Below are positions 34,691 to 45,960 of a stretch of DNA of 64,000 nucleotides, in pieces. Both the position numbers and the translations under genes were made by a program. The first letter of the stretch is position 1. Each line of letters starts with the position of its first letter. Source of the DNA: Anolis sagrei (lineage: Eukaryota > Chordata > Lepidosauria > Squamata > Anolidae); assembly GCF_037176765.1 (NCBI RefSeq), contig NC_090027.1:35525312-35589311 (forward strand), read 5' to 3'. The notes beneath the pieces were generated by a model. It saw only the letters and a list, made by a program, of their open reading frames with translations, had not been told where the DNA came from and made no database searches.

Positions 34691-35074
34691 AACAGGAGGC
34701 GACCCATCCAATATGAAACATAGTGAGATTCAGAACCATATCTTTTAGGGGGTCTTTGACTCATATAATAGCTTCCTGCTGAATCACATTGATCACAAAT
34801 AATAATTAATGCCTGAGTCTATCAGTCTCTATGGAACTATGAAAATATTAGGAAGACACCCTAAGGTCTGGACTTCCAAAACAAGAGGAAATGGGCAGAT
34901 TTTCCATGGGAGAAAGCAAAATGTTTTGGGTAGAGATGCCACATCTGGTCCACTGCCTGGCAGGTAGAGCATACTTCTGCATTATCTCTTTGAAAGAGGA
35001 GCAGGACACAACTTCGACCTGCTTTTCTCTCTCTTTCTCTCTTTTTCTGAGCGAACTGTTCTATTAATGCCAAT

Positions 35075-35620
35075 CAAATTGAGAAAATGATCAAATGAAA
35101 TTGCATTTTGAGCATCATAAGCTGTGTAATGTCTATTCTGTTAAATTGAGGCCCGTAATTGCTTCTCTGTTGAAAAGATACAACAAAGACAGCAATCACG
35201 ACATGTCATTATCCCGGACGAGGAAACCGGCCTTTGCAGGGAGGACTTCAAAGGCTCGTGGTTCTCGAATTGCATTTGGCGGCTATTGTTGGAGCGCAGG
35301 CAATCTTGATTAGGTGTTTACACGGAGGTAAGGCACAGTGCACCGAGAGCCTGAGTGCCTTGGTCTAGAGCCATTAAAAAATTGTACATTATGTCCCTCG
35401 CTTTGAAGTAAGGGGCTCGGAGGGAGGAAAAGCAACCCGCCCGGAGGACAGCTGAGCAAGATAGGCCCCCGTTTCTTCTCTCTCTTTCTCCTCTCAAAGA
35501 AACTCATCACTGGGTTCTTAGGCAGCGCCGCAAAAGAAGTCGATGCTTTCGAAAATTGGATATGAATTAGGGAATCGGCCTGGATTTGTACAGCCCAGCG
35601 CAGGAGTGTATACACATTTA
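35075..35620. other. Non-repetitive stretch, candidate conserved non-coding element
   Basis: Complex sequence with TAAT/ATTA motifs (TCAAATGAAATTGCATTTTG, GATTAGGTGTTTACACGG) and no repeat matches. TGTTTAC-like forkhead and homeodomain core motifs are present but unspecific. Confidence 0.35.
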
Positions 35621-35814
35621 ATCACCAAATTGGGGAAGCAACAACCATAGTAATAATTCACATTTATATAGCCTCCAAAATGTTCTGAGATGCCTCGTTT
35701 TTGGGTTGCTTTGCAGATATCACAGTATTTCAGTAGACATTTGGAGTGATGTACATCTTGGTGCCCTATATACTCATGTACAAGTCGACTTTGTGTATCA
35801 ATCAAGGGAAGGTT

Positions 35815-36310
35815 TGGGGACTGTGGCGCAGCTAGTTAGTAGCCAGCTGCATTAAATCACTACTGACCAAGAGGTCATGAGTTCAAAGCCAGCCCGGGTT
35901 GGAGTAAGCTCCCGACCATTAATAGTCTAGCAATGCAGTCCAAAAGACAGTTGCATCTGTCAAGTAGGAAATTTAGGTACCGCTTTATGTGAGGAGGCTA
36001 ATTTAACTAATTTACAACACCATAAAACCTTCCAGCAGCATGCAGAAGAATGAGGAAGTACACTATCAAGGACTCAGTGCCACAAGTGGACGGTGAAGCA
36101 GCAGCTCCCCCTGTGGCCAGAACCGAGCATACCCTCATGAAGTCGGAAAGCTGGAATGTTAAATTGTCTCTGTGTCTGTCTATAGATGTTGTATGTCTAA
36201 TGGCATTGAATGTTTGCCATGTGCATTGTAATCCGCCCTGAGTCCCCTGCGGGGTGAGAAGGGCGGAATATAAATACTGTAAATAAAAAATAAAAAATAA
36301 ATAAATAAAA
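35815..36310 (+). mobile_element. Long tRNA-derived SINE with L2-like tail
   Basis: Head GGGGACTGTGGCGCAGCTAG with B box GAGTTCAAAGCC, then TAGGTACCGCTTTATGTG, and a 3' end GCATTGAATGTTTGCCATGT, GAAGGGCGGAATATAAATAC and (AAATA)n. The tail is shared with L2-like ends, implying that LINE's machinery. Confidence 0.78.
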
Positions 36311-36579
36311 ATAAAAGTATGGATTTTGACATGATCCATGGGTAAGTCAAGAGTCATTTCATGCAGAAGAGTCATTTCATGCAGTGCTCCCCTGTTTCAC
36401 CATTTCCAGCCATTCCTCAAGGTCACTGCGTTGTGCATTGATTCAGCGTTCCTCGCTATCTATCCACTGGGGTTTGGTTCCAGAGAAAATTGCATTGCTT
36501 TCATTGTATACAATGGACTGCCATGGATACCACAATCCATGCTTCTTCTTCATCCAGGACAGAAGTGAAAAGTGGAGTG

Positions 36580-37290
36580 CCATCAGCAGGGTTCCGTCCT
36601 GAGCCCGGTTCTGTTCCACATCTTAATTAATGATTTAGACCAAGGGTTAGAAGGCATGTGCGGAGGAAGGTGAACATGAGCCAGGAATGTCATGCAGTGG
36701 CTAAAAAAGCCAATGGGATTTTAACAATAAGAGTCTAGTGTCTAGACCCAGGGAAGTCATGCTACCTCTCTATTCTGCCTTGGTCAGATCACACCTGGAA
36801 TACTGTGTCCAATTCTGGGCACCGCAATTGACTCTAAGCTGGAATGTGTCCAGAGGACAGCAAATCAAATGATCAAGGGTTTAAAGAACAAGCCCTATGA
36901 AGAGTGGCTTAAAGAGCTGGGCATGTTTAGCCTGCAGAAGAGAAGACTGAGAGGAGACATGATGCAGGCCATGTATTAATATGTGAGGAAAAGTCATAGG
37001 GAGGAGGGAGCAGGCTTGTTTCCTGCTGCCCTGGAGACCAGGACGCGGTACAATGGCTTCAAACTACAGGAAAGGAGATCCTGAACTTCCTAACTGTGTG
37101 AGAGATCTGTTCAGCAGTGGAACTCTCTCTCTGCCCTAGAGTGTGGTGGAAGCTCCTTCTTCAAAGCAGAGGCTGGATGGCCATCTGTTGGGAGTGCTTT
37201 GAATGTGATTTTCCTGCTTCTTGGCAGAATAGGATTGGACTGGTTGAACCTTGAGGTTTTTTCCAACTCTGGGATTCTTTGATTCTAATC
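36580..37290 (+). mobile_element. CR1 LINE 3' part
   Basis: Remnants of [37 protein letters not shown]. The 3' end reads GGACTGGTTGAACCTTGAGG and GGGATTCTTTGATTCTAA. Many breaks; upstream part GGTTCCGTCCTGAGCCCGG is also CR1-like. Confidence 0.8.
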
Positions 37291-37323
37291 CCATTATATA
37301 CTGTGATATAATACAATGGCATT

Positions 37324-37745
37324 TATATAAATAAAAATGTAATGTTCTTTTGTGGGATTAACATAACTAAAAAACCACTGGGCGAATTGACACCAAATTT
37401 GGACACAATAAACCTATCAGGCTAACGAGTGACCATCACTCATAAAAACACTGAAAAACATAGTGGAAGAGAATTAAAAAGCCAAAAAAAGCAAAAAGAT
37501 GCTACAGCGCATGTGCAAAACTGACCCCCCCCCCCAAACAAAACACACAATAGCATATTCACACTCTCTTCTGGACTACAGCTCCCAGCATCCCCTAGAG
37601 CAGGTCCTTTAGGAAAGGAGGATGATCCAAATGTACTGTTTCCAAGATGCAAGCTTTCTTCTCCTTGGATTTCTTTGAGAGCATCCCAATCCCTGCATAT
37701 TTCCAATTTCCTATTCCTTGAGTGCAACTTCCAGCAGTCCTCCAG

Positions 37746-37776
<31 letters not shown>

Positions 37777-37976
37777 CAGGAGGACTGCTGGGAGTTGCAG
37801 ACCAAGAATAGTTAGAGAAGGAAGAAAGGGGGAAAAGGGAAAGAAATGGGGAGGGAGGGAAGAGGAAGAGAAAGGAGGGAAGGAAAGAAAAAAAGGGAAG
37901 GAAGGAGAGAAAGAAAGAAGGAGAGGAAGAGGGAGGGAAGGTTGGCCACAGCAACGCATGGGGGGTACAGCTAATC
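37324..37976 (+). mobile_element. Helitron with polypurine interior
   Basis: 5' end TATATAAATAAAAATGTAAT; 3' end TTGGCCACAGCAACGCATGG then ACAGCTAA. The interior has (GATA)n and GGAAGG/GAAA runs, and an inverted CAGGAGGACTGCTGGGAGTTG pair around the GATA run. Same subfamily as 8498-8935. Confidence 0.75.
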
Positions 37977-38329
37977 CCTTATACAAAATGGCAGGACCAA
38001 GGCTGTCTTTATATAATTTGTGAATGGTTATATACAGAATCAGTGGATACAGAGGGCTGGCTATACTTTGCAATAAGCTTGACTAACCCAGTTATTGGGA
38101 TGTACGGTACTATTAAACCAATCATTGTTATCCTTACTATTTGTCTGAGCTCATGGTTTGAGGGGAAGAGGCTTGTGCTGAGAATAGCAGCGGGTTGAGA
38201 GGAAATGAGTCACAGATTTGCTTGGAGACAGCGCTGGTATCTCTCTGTATCTATCCTCTTCAGTTTCTGGAACTCTAAAAGACTGATATATGAAATACAC
38301 TAGATAGGTTCCAGTTGTATTCGGGCATT

Positions 38330-38400
38330 GAATGTTTGCCTTTTATGTTTGGAATCCAACCTGAGTCCCTTTGGGGAGATAGAGAAGAATATAAATGAAG

Positions 38401-38437
<37 letters not shown>

Positions 38438-38440
38438 ATC
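38330..38440 (+). mobile_element. L2-like 3' tail and (GTT)n run
   Basis: GGGCATTGAATGTTTGCC, AACCTGAGTCCCTTTGGGGA, GATAGAGAAGAATATAAATG followed by (GTT)n. Same tail as 38650-38760. Confidence 0.7.
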
Positions 38441-38639
38441 CGTGCCCTGCTCACCCCACCAGCTCAATATATATCTTGAGCAATGATTAATCGAATTGCC
38501 CCAAAAGAAATGGGAAATTATTGTTTCCATTTGATGTTTGGTGTTTTGTCTTATGTCTGTTATAACAGGCTGTACTTTTTATTTAATTTTAGTTTGTTAA
38601 GTTAGAATTTGTATTTATATGTTGGGTTGTTTAAATTTT

Positions 38640-38867
38640 GTTAGTATGGTGGTTGTATTCGGGCATTGAATGTTTGCCTTGTATGTTTGGAATCCGCCCT
38701 GAGTCCCTTTTGGGGAGATAGAGCGGAATATAAATAAATAAATAAATAAATAAATAATAATTATTATTATTATTTGAAACACAACAAGATGAGTCCACAG
38801 CAGACACTCTGCTGGCTGTTGTACTGGATCCCACGCCGGACCCTTCCCAAGTGTCTAGAACTGTGTG

Positions 38868-38923
<56 letters not shown>

Positions 38924-39130
38924 GAAACACAACAAGATGAGTCCACAGCAGACAGGATCACTCTGCTGGCTGTTGTACTGGATCCCACGCCGGACCCTTC
39001 CCAAGTGTCTAGGACTGTGTGATTTATCATCATCATCATCATCATCATTATTATTATTATTATTATTAGAAACACAACAAGATGAGTCCACAGCAGACAG
39101 GATCACTCTGCTGGCTGTTGTATTGGATCA

Positions 39131-39163
<33 letters not shown>

Positions 39164-39170
39164 GCCACTG
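38640..39170 (-). mobile_element. Serial R4/Dong-like 3' tails in TAA repeats
   Basis: An L2-like tail (38640-38760) is followed by three copies of the ~95-bp tail ACACAACAAGATGAGTCCAC to CTAGGACTGTGTGATTTA at about 38777, 38934 and 39071. Each is separated by (TTA)n. The same tail is joined to a coding end at 12040-12462. Copies 2 and 3 share an extra GGATCA, suggesting local duplication. Confidence 0.75.
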
Positions 39171-39229
39171 AAATCAACAGGATGCAAAGGTGCATCTACA
39201 CTGCAGAATTAATTCAGTTTGACACCACT

Positions 39230-39684
39230 TTGCCATCATTCAATACAGAATCATCATGTAGTAATGAGTAACTGAAGCCTCAGTGATTTTAAGGAGTTTA
39301 TTCTAAGTGTGACTTTATGCTGCAGTTGACTCTAATCAGGAACTAACACAGAATTCAGGTCATGAATTCCAATATTTGTTTTCAAGGAAAGAATCCCATT
39401 TACAGCAAAATACATGACATGCATTTTGAATGCTGCAGTGGAAATCATATCATAGATCAGCATATATTATATGTGTCTGAAAACCCCAAACATCCATAGA
39501 TCTCACCCAATGCAGAGCCTATATTTCTCCCAGTATAGCTGCCAAGGAAAGAAACATAAAACTATAATCCAATTGTACTGTAAATCAACTGCTGCCCTCT
39601 AGTGTGCATAAGCCTTTGTATTAAGTGTTTTGTTATTTGACAGAAGTAGTATTCATTCAACATATTGTAAGAATAATACAACAA
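39230..39684. other. Unique intronic stretch
   Basis: No repeat match except a half MITE at 39192-39233 (TGCAGAATTAATTCAGTTTG). No splice-flanked exon was seen. Confidence 0.4.
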
Positions 39685-40570
39685 TCTATATAAATAAAAA
39701 TGTAATGTTCGTTACACTGGGCGAACTGCTGCCAAATTTGGCCACAAGACACTTACTAACCCAAGGAGTAACCACCACTCAAAAAAAAAGAAAAAAAAAA
39801 GAAAAGATTTTTGCCATTTGAGTTGTAGTTGTTGGGATTTATAGTTTACTTACAATCAAATAGCATGCTGAACTCAACCAATGATGAAATTGAACCAAAC
39901 ATGGCCCACAGAACTCCCATGACCAACAGAAAAGACTAGGAAGGGTTTGGTGGGCATTGACCTTGAGTTTGGGAATTGTAGTTCACCTACACCTAGAGAG
40001 CACCGTGAACTCAAACAATAATGAATCTGGACCAAACTTGGCACAAATATTCCATATGCCCAAATATTAACACAGATGGAGTTTGGGGAAAATAGACCTT
40101 GACATTTGGGAGTTGTAGTTACTAGGATTTATAGTTCACCTACAATCAAAGAGCATTCTGAACCCCACCAACGACAGAACTGGAGCAAACTTCCCCCATA
40201 CTTAAGGTCATCCTATCCAATTCCCTTCAGAAGGGCAAGACAGCATAACCAAAGCCTTCCTGACAAAAAGTCATCCAGCCATAGATATAGATAGGTAGAT
40301 ATGATTCACACACACACACACACATGTATATGACAGATATAGTATCATATATTTGAAAGGGACCCTTAAAGAAGGACAATGATATGTTGCATGTTCCAGA
40401 GTAGGCAAACCAGACACTCTCCACATCAACACTGGCAAAGAAACAGCAAGAAATACTGTTTACCCACAAGCATCAAGACATTACATATTTTAGAAACCAA
40501 AACCTTCTCATAACTTTATTTTTCAGATCACCAGACTGGGCCATAGTAACGTGTGGCAGAGGACGGCTAG
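39685..40570 (+). mobile_element. Helitron, long form, both ends present
   Basis: Starts TCTATATAAATAAAAATGTA and ends GGCCATAGTAACGTGTGGC then GAGGACGGCTAG. Two core rounds. 40200-40520 is extra sequence with a CACA run not found in other copies, probably acquired. Confidence 0.78.
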
Positions 40571-40670
40571 TAAAAGAAATAAAAATAAACCTATGGGAGC
40601 CATCAAAAGGTGACCTGCAGTTTAAAGCGGTAGAGTTTGCTCTACTCCCAGCTTGTTCTATGTAGGTATT

Positions 40671-40925
40671 GTTGGAGCATGCAAGGAATCTGTGACTGTG
40701 TGTGTGTCAACTGTAAAATAGGATGCATGAAGCTGATTGGTCAGGCAATGCCTGGGGAGATGGCTGAGTCTGGGACATTTGGATAATGTTACATTTTTGT
40801 TCAGGCTTGAGTTATGCAGGTACATAGAAGAAGAGATAAGCAAGAGAGAGAGTTTTGAAGATGCTCTCGCTTCATGAGTTGCTGAAGGAGTGTATCCACA
40901 TGGACAAAGAAAGACCATTTTAAAT
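40671..40925 (+). mobile_element. LTR-like repeat fragment (fossil)
   Basis: Starts TGTTGGAGCATGCAAGGAAT and contains GTCAACTGTAAAATAGGATG and TTTTTGTTCAGGCTTGAG. It is cut by the Helitron starting at 40926. Family uncertain; broken. Confidence 0.4.
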
Positions 40926-41136
40926 CTATATAAATAAAACTGTAATGTTCGTTTGTGGGATTAACATAACTCAAAGACCACTGGATGAATTGACACCAAA
41001 TTTGGACAGAATACACCTATCAGGCCAACAAGTGACCATCACTCATAAAAACACTGAAAAACACAGCAGATGATACTTAAAAAGCCAAAAAAAAATACAT
41101 TACAACACATGCACACAACTACATATATACAACCAC
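40926..41136 (+). mobile_element. Helitron 5' part (short subfamily)
   Basis: TCTATATAAATAAAACTGTAATG start, CTCATAAAAACACTGAAAAAC interior. Interrupted by the hAT element at 41137; the 3' hairpin was not found. Confidence 0.72.
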
Positions 41137-41535
41137 TAGGCCTGGGTAACAACGGAAAAATTTGTTTCTAAACTCGTTTCGTTTTTAGGGGGTCCATTGC
41201 GTTTCGTTTTTTAAAAGAATTCCGAATTTTTCTTTAAAATTTTTTCGTTATTTACGAAATTTTGTAATTTTTGAATTGATTCATTAATGGCAGACGCGAT
41301 TGCGCAATACGCTAAAAAAAACTCCAAATGGGCAGGGGGAACTTCTGAAGCTTCCCTCTCCCTCTGTTGTTGACTGTTGGTGTGATAATTTATTTTTTAT
41401 CACTGATAAAACAAACAACAACTATAAAACTTGCACCAGACATACGGAATAACGAAACAATTTTGAAATGATTTCGTAACAATTACGAAACAATTACGAA
41501 ATAAATTGAAAAAATCGTTTTGATTTTTAATTGCT
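41137..41535 (-). mobile_element. Non-autonomous hAT (TAGGGCTGGGC family), partial
   Basis: Begins TAGGCCTGGGTAACAACGG and shares GCGATTGCGCAATACGCTAA and TTACGAAACAATTACGAAA with the copies at 7567 and 43502. The far end is lost against the Penelope-like fragment. Confidence 0.72.
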
Positions 41536-41539
41536 CCTG

Positions 41540-41635
41540 CATGGCTGAGGATGCTTGCCATAGATGTGGGCGAAACGTCAGAAGAGAATGATTTTGGAAC
41601 ATGGCCATATAGCCTAGAAAACTCACAGCAACCCT
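41540..41635 (+). mobile_element. Penelope-like end fragment, followed by (ATA)n
   Basis: GAGGATGCTTGCCATAGATG, GGCGAAACGTCAGAAGAGAA, CATATAGCCTAGAAAACTC. Followed by a worn L2-like tail and an (ATA)n run to about 41793. Confidence 0.65.
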
Positions 41636-41747
41636 GTATGTATCCTGTTATACGGATTCAGTCTTGTGTTAAATCTCGTTGTTTTAACCGTGCTGTACCC
41701 TACCTTGAATCACAAGGGGAGGCAAATAATAAATAAATAAATAAATA

Positions 41748-41794
<47 letters not shown>

Positions 41795-42020
41795 TTGTGA
41801 TGTGGGTGAATCTACATTGCAGAATGAATGAGCCCACTCTAACTGCTGTAGCTCAAGCCTATAGATTTCTGGAATTTGAATCACATTGTACATATGTTGT
41901 TCTGAGCTACTAGTTCTTTATTGTTCATCTGCATGGCATATTTTCTTTCTCTGGCAAGGCAGTGTATGGGCTGATCAAACGTGAACAACACGTGGTTTAT
42001 TTTACATTACACCACAGATA

Positions 42021-42232
42021 TGGGTGTATCTACACTGTAGAATGAATGCAGTTTGAAATCACTTTAACTGCTAAGGCTCAATGCTATCAAACCATGGGAT
42101 GTGTAGTTTGGAGAGGCACCATCACTCTTTCACAGTGAAGGCTAGAGACCTTGTAAAACTACAGCCTCCTAAGATTCCATAGCATTGTGCCAGTTAAAGT
42201 GGTATCAAACTACATTAATTCTACTGTGTAGT
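42021..42232. mobile_element. Palindromic MITE (TCTACACTGTAGAAT family), near complete
   Basis: Left arm TCTACACTGTAGAATGAATG to right arm CATTAATTCTACTGTGTAG. Ends directly beside the donor of JHY exon 2 (42279). Confidence 0.8.
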
Positions 42233-42279
42233 TTACAACTGTGATTAGATATTAGATTAAATAGGAATATTCCACTTAC

Positions 42280-42751
42280 CTGTCTCTGGTGGTTTTCCCT
42301 TTGCTTTTTACCATGGAGGAGAAGGTAGGAATTGGACGCTTGTTTTGACACTCCCAAAGTGTGTTTGTTCTTTTCTATAAAGTTTTTTTCAGGCCTGTGT
42401 TGACACTCTTTAACTTGGGAAGAAAAGCTGTCACTGTGTGTACTAGGATTGCGGCGGTAATGGCGAACAACCACTTCTGCTTTATTAAATAGTCCATAAG
42501 ATTCTTCCCTGGCACTCGTAGCATGCTCATGAGAATCTGAGCTGTCACTATCTAAATTAGAGGGAAAAGTTTGAGGACGGTCCTGTAGTTGGTTATTTGG
42601 GTGCAAAAACCTGAGCTGAGAAGGACTGGGTGAGCCTTCTTCATCTGTCGTGTGCGAGTGGTCTAACTCAGCCAAGCTGTTCTCCTCTTTGTTATTCCTC
42701 CAGTTGGGATTGTAACGCAATTCGGAGTATTGGTCTACCATTCCCTCTTTG
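42280..42751 (-). CDS. JHY: JHY coding exon 2
   Basis: The acceptor ttttttcctag precedes 42751 and the donor is CAG|gtaagt at 42280/42279. It enters in phase 2 (one base completes a Ser codon) and leaves in phase 0. The product includes YSELRYNPNWRNNKEE, a conserved JHY block, and FIEKNKHTLG near its end, matching a human block I recall as FVEKNKLTLG. The rest is Ser/Asp/His-rich and probably disordered. 472 nt. Confidence 0.9.
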
Positions 42752-42954
42752 CTAGGAAAAAAAGGAACAAAGGGGAAAAAAAACGTTAAGAGTTCAGAGG
42801 TATATAACTACATGTACTTATGCAAGGCATTTGGTTTTCAATTGTTTCAATTGAGTGATAGCCTGGTTGTCTCTGATCGCTTAGGAACAGAGAATATGCC
42901 AATGCACAAAACAGCAGAGTTTCAGAAGTGTTCTTTTCCATGCCCAAAAACATC

Positions 42955-43378
42955 TAAAGGTAAAGGTAAATATTGTCCCCTGACATTAAGTCCAGTTGAA
43001 TCAGACTCAGGGGGTTGGTGCTCATCTCAATTTCTAAGCCGAAGAGCCGGCATTGTCCATAGACACCTCCAAGGTCATGTGGCCGGCATAACTGCATGGA
43101 GCATCGTCTATTCTCCCATAAAATATTTTGTTTCTATATCATGCTCTCAAGCGACAGAAAGTAAACATGGTTAAAAATAACATATCTTCTTTACTCACAT
43201 GTGAGTAGATCAATAGGTTCCTCTCTGGAAGGTAACGGCGCTCCATGCAGTCATGCTGGCCATATGACCTTGGAGGTGTCTATGGACAACCCTGGCTTTT
43301 CGGCTTAGAAATGGAGATGAGCACCACACCCCAGAGTCAGACATGACTGGACATAATGTCAGGGGAAAACCTTTACCT
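42955..43378. mobile_element. Two half SINEs in opposite orientation
   Basis: 42955-43110 is a minus half-copy (AGGTAAAGGTAAATATTGTC start); 43197-43378 is a plus half-copy (GTGAGTAGATCAATAGG to CCTTTACC). Between them is about 90 bp of unrelated sequence. Confidence 0.75.
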
Positions 43379-43379
43379 A

Positions 43380-44056
43380 CAACTCCCAAATGACAAAACC
43401 AACCCCCCCCCCCCCAACTCCACCAGAATTCAAATTTGGGTGTATCGGGTAATTGTGCCAAATTTGGTTGGGGGGGGGGGGGTCACCACAACATGAGGAA
43501 CTAGGGCTGGGCGGTTTCGTTCGTTAATTTTGTAATTCGTTATTAATTCGTTATTTTTTTTGATAACGAAGCGATATTGAACCATTCAGGAGCAACTAAA
43601 AAACGAAACGAATTTTTCAATTCGTTTCGAAATCGTTTCGAAATCGTTTCGAAATCGTTTCGTTATTATTTCCGCATGTCTGGTGCAAGTTTTATAGTTG
43701 TTGTTTGTTTTATCAGTGAAAAAAATATATAATTATCACACCAACAATCAACAACAGAGGGAGAGGGAAGCTTCAGAAGTTCCCCCTGTCCCATTTGGAG
43801 GTTTTTTTAGCGTATTGCGCGAACGCGTCCGCCATTAACGAATCGATTCGTAATTGTTTCGTAATTGTTTCGTAATTTCCGAAATTTCGTAAATTTTGAA
43901 CTTTTTTTAAGGAAAATTTCGGAATTCTTTTTAAAATCGAAACGCAAAACCCCCCTAAAAACGAATCGAGTTTAGAAACAAATTTTTCCGTGGTTGCCCA
44001 GCCCTATGAGGAACTGCATTAAGGGGTCACGGCATTAGGAAGGTTGAGAACCACTG
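43380..44056 (-). mobile_element. hAT element (minus), interrupted by a second hAT
   Basis: Left part CAACTCCCAAATGACAAAAC with C/G runs and right part GGTTGAGAACCACTGG match the element at 59734. The second hAT occupies 43502-44006. Confidence 0.7.
43502..44006 (+). mobile_element. Non-autonomous hAT (TAGGGCTGGGC family) with perfect duplication
   Basis: TAGGGCTGGGCGG at the left and TTGCCCAGCCCTA at the right. TGAGGAAC flanks both ends (43494-43501 and 44007-44014). 505 bp; best-preserved member of the family here. Confidence 0.9.
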
Positions 44057-44190
44057 GTATCGAGCTTTATAGGTCAAAACCAGCACTTTGAATTGTGCTC
44101 GGAGATGGACTGGCAACCAGTGGAGCTGGCATAGCAGGGAGGTGGTATGCTCCCTGTATGCCGCCCCAGTTAGTAATCTGGCTGATATGC
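44057..44190 (-). mobile_element. L2-like LINE fragment
   Basis: GGTCAAAACCAGCACTTTGAATTG and GGTGGTATGCTCCCTGTATG match 30355-30440 of the L2-like copy. Short. Confidence 0.7.
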
Positions 44191-44569
44191 ATGCAGAAGA
44201 GCTATTCTGAAGTGCCAGAAACAGGTCACAATGAACTGGAAACAATGCTATGGCTTGAAACAGCAGGATGCGATCCTGGGAGAGACACATTGCATGGAAA
44301 CCCAAGTGCAAGGCACAATGTGTGGGTCAACCCCATGAATCCATATGGGGATGACAGACAACTCCATCTCCAAAGCAACTGCAAGGAAATAGGGGCCCAC
44401 TCCCCCTTTGTCCACCGAATAGGGGTTCCCCTTTAAATCCTTGGTTCTGTAGCAGAGGCACACAGCGAGACTCCTAGGCATATGGTATACTTGTCACTGT
44501 TAATGGACTCCATTTGAGTACATACTGTGATAATGTGAAAGTACATAAAATCAAATTTCCATTGAATGA

Positions 44570-45080
44570 AAAGCGTGGCGCTCGGTTAGAATAGAATCCC
44601 GCCCACCTCCCTCCGCTAAAACCAGAGCGTGTTTCCTGTACAATTAAAATCCTTTCCCTTTTGAAATACTAATGATAATTTTTGAAAAAAAATGGTCAAT
44701 AACCAGCCACTTTGCCCATCGAAGAGGCAAACCAAAGTGCACTATTAATAAATTTAGCCCTCTTTTCTTTTCGCCACGTTGCGCTCCGAAAGGGGACCAT
44801 TAAACGGAATGTGTTTATCGTTTTTTAATTCAGGCTTAATTTAATCCTTTTAAACAAACAATTATTTCGCATTGATGCGGCCTCAACGCTCCGGCAAACG
44901 CAACAAATCCAATTCCGGCATGCGCAGGGCCGGGGGAATTAATGCACCGCTCCAAGCGAGCGAGGAAGACAAAACAACCACTCTGGATTATATGTGTATA
45001 TATAGAAAAGAGAATACATAACTCTTCCATTTATGCAGTTATTGAATGAAAAGGGACAGCTATTCCATTGGCGCTTTCCC
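44570..45080. other. Non-repetitive stretch, candidate conserved non-coding element
   Basis: Contains TTCAGGCTTAATTTAATCC, ACTATTAATAAATTTAGCCC and TCGCATTGATGCGGCCTC, with no repeats. TAAT-rich and well mixed in composition, unlike the surrounding repeats. Strongest of the candidate elements by appearance. Confidence 0.38.
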
Positions 45081-45404
45081 AAACGGTAGCTTTTTCCAGC
45101 TACATTTAAAAACCTCTCGAAAGCTGCAGAGTGCTTACTAGAAATCAATGGAGCTTGTGTCCATTTATAGCTATTCGTTCCCTACTCTGCCCATGTAACC
45201 TCTTACAAGCGGTTGGTTGGCATTGTCTGGCCAAAAGGAGGAAAATCAGAACTTTACTCAGAAATAAAAGGAGGGCAGTGTGGGTTTCCAAGCCATTACA
45301 AGAGAGAAGCAAACTTCAAAAAACAAACTAAAATACCAAAACTAATAGACAGGAAGATTACACTTCTAGTAGCCAAATTTCTTATGACTCTTAAGATGTT
45401 TTTA

Positions 45405-45919
45405 TTGGAGCATGTAAGAAATCAGTTAGTGTGTGTGCGTGTCAACTGTAAAATAAGATACATCAAGCTGTTTGGTTGAGCTATGCCTGGGGAGATGGCT
45501 GAGCCTGGGACTTTTGGATACTGTTACATTTTTTTTCAGACTTGAGCTGTGCAGATGCTCAGAAAAAGAGAAGAAGACAGAGAGGCAGTTTGGAGTGTGG
45601 TTATGCTGTCACACGCTGGGCCTGTAATAATGTCTGTTTACAGGATGTGCCTTCTGTATGCCCAACGGGATGCCGGGATGCCTCAGCTGAAGGCCCCCTT
45701 AGATTTCCCAACACAAAGTTTTATTGAGGCTCAAAATAAGTTCAACAAAGTCCTTTATTTGGGCTTAAATCTTCAAACAAATGAGTTAAATTGTTTGCTT
45801 GATGTTTTATTATTTGCTTATGAGTTTTACTGTTATATTTGTATGTTGTTGTTTGTTGGCGGCCTTGGCCATTGTAAGCCACATCGAGTCCGTCGGGAGA
45901 TTTTGCAGGGTATAAATAA

Positions 45920-45957
<38 letters not shown>

Positions 45958-45960
45958 GCT
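45405..45960 (+). mobile_element. LTR-like fragment (fossil) and unclassified tail
   Basis: 45405-45600 shares TTGGAGCATGTAAGAAATCA and GGGGAGATGGCTGAGCCTGG with the LTR-like repeat. 45840-45955 ends TTGTAAGCCACATCGAGTCC, GGGTATAAATAAAGTTAATA and (ATA)n, a LINE or SINE tail. Broken. Confidence 0.4.
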
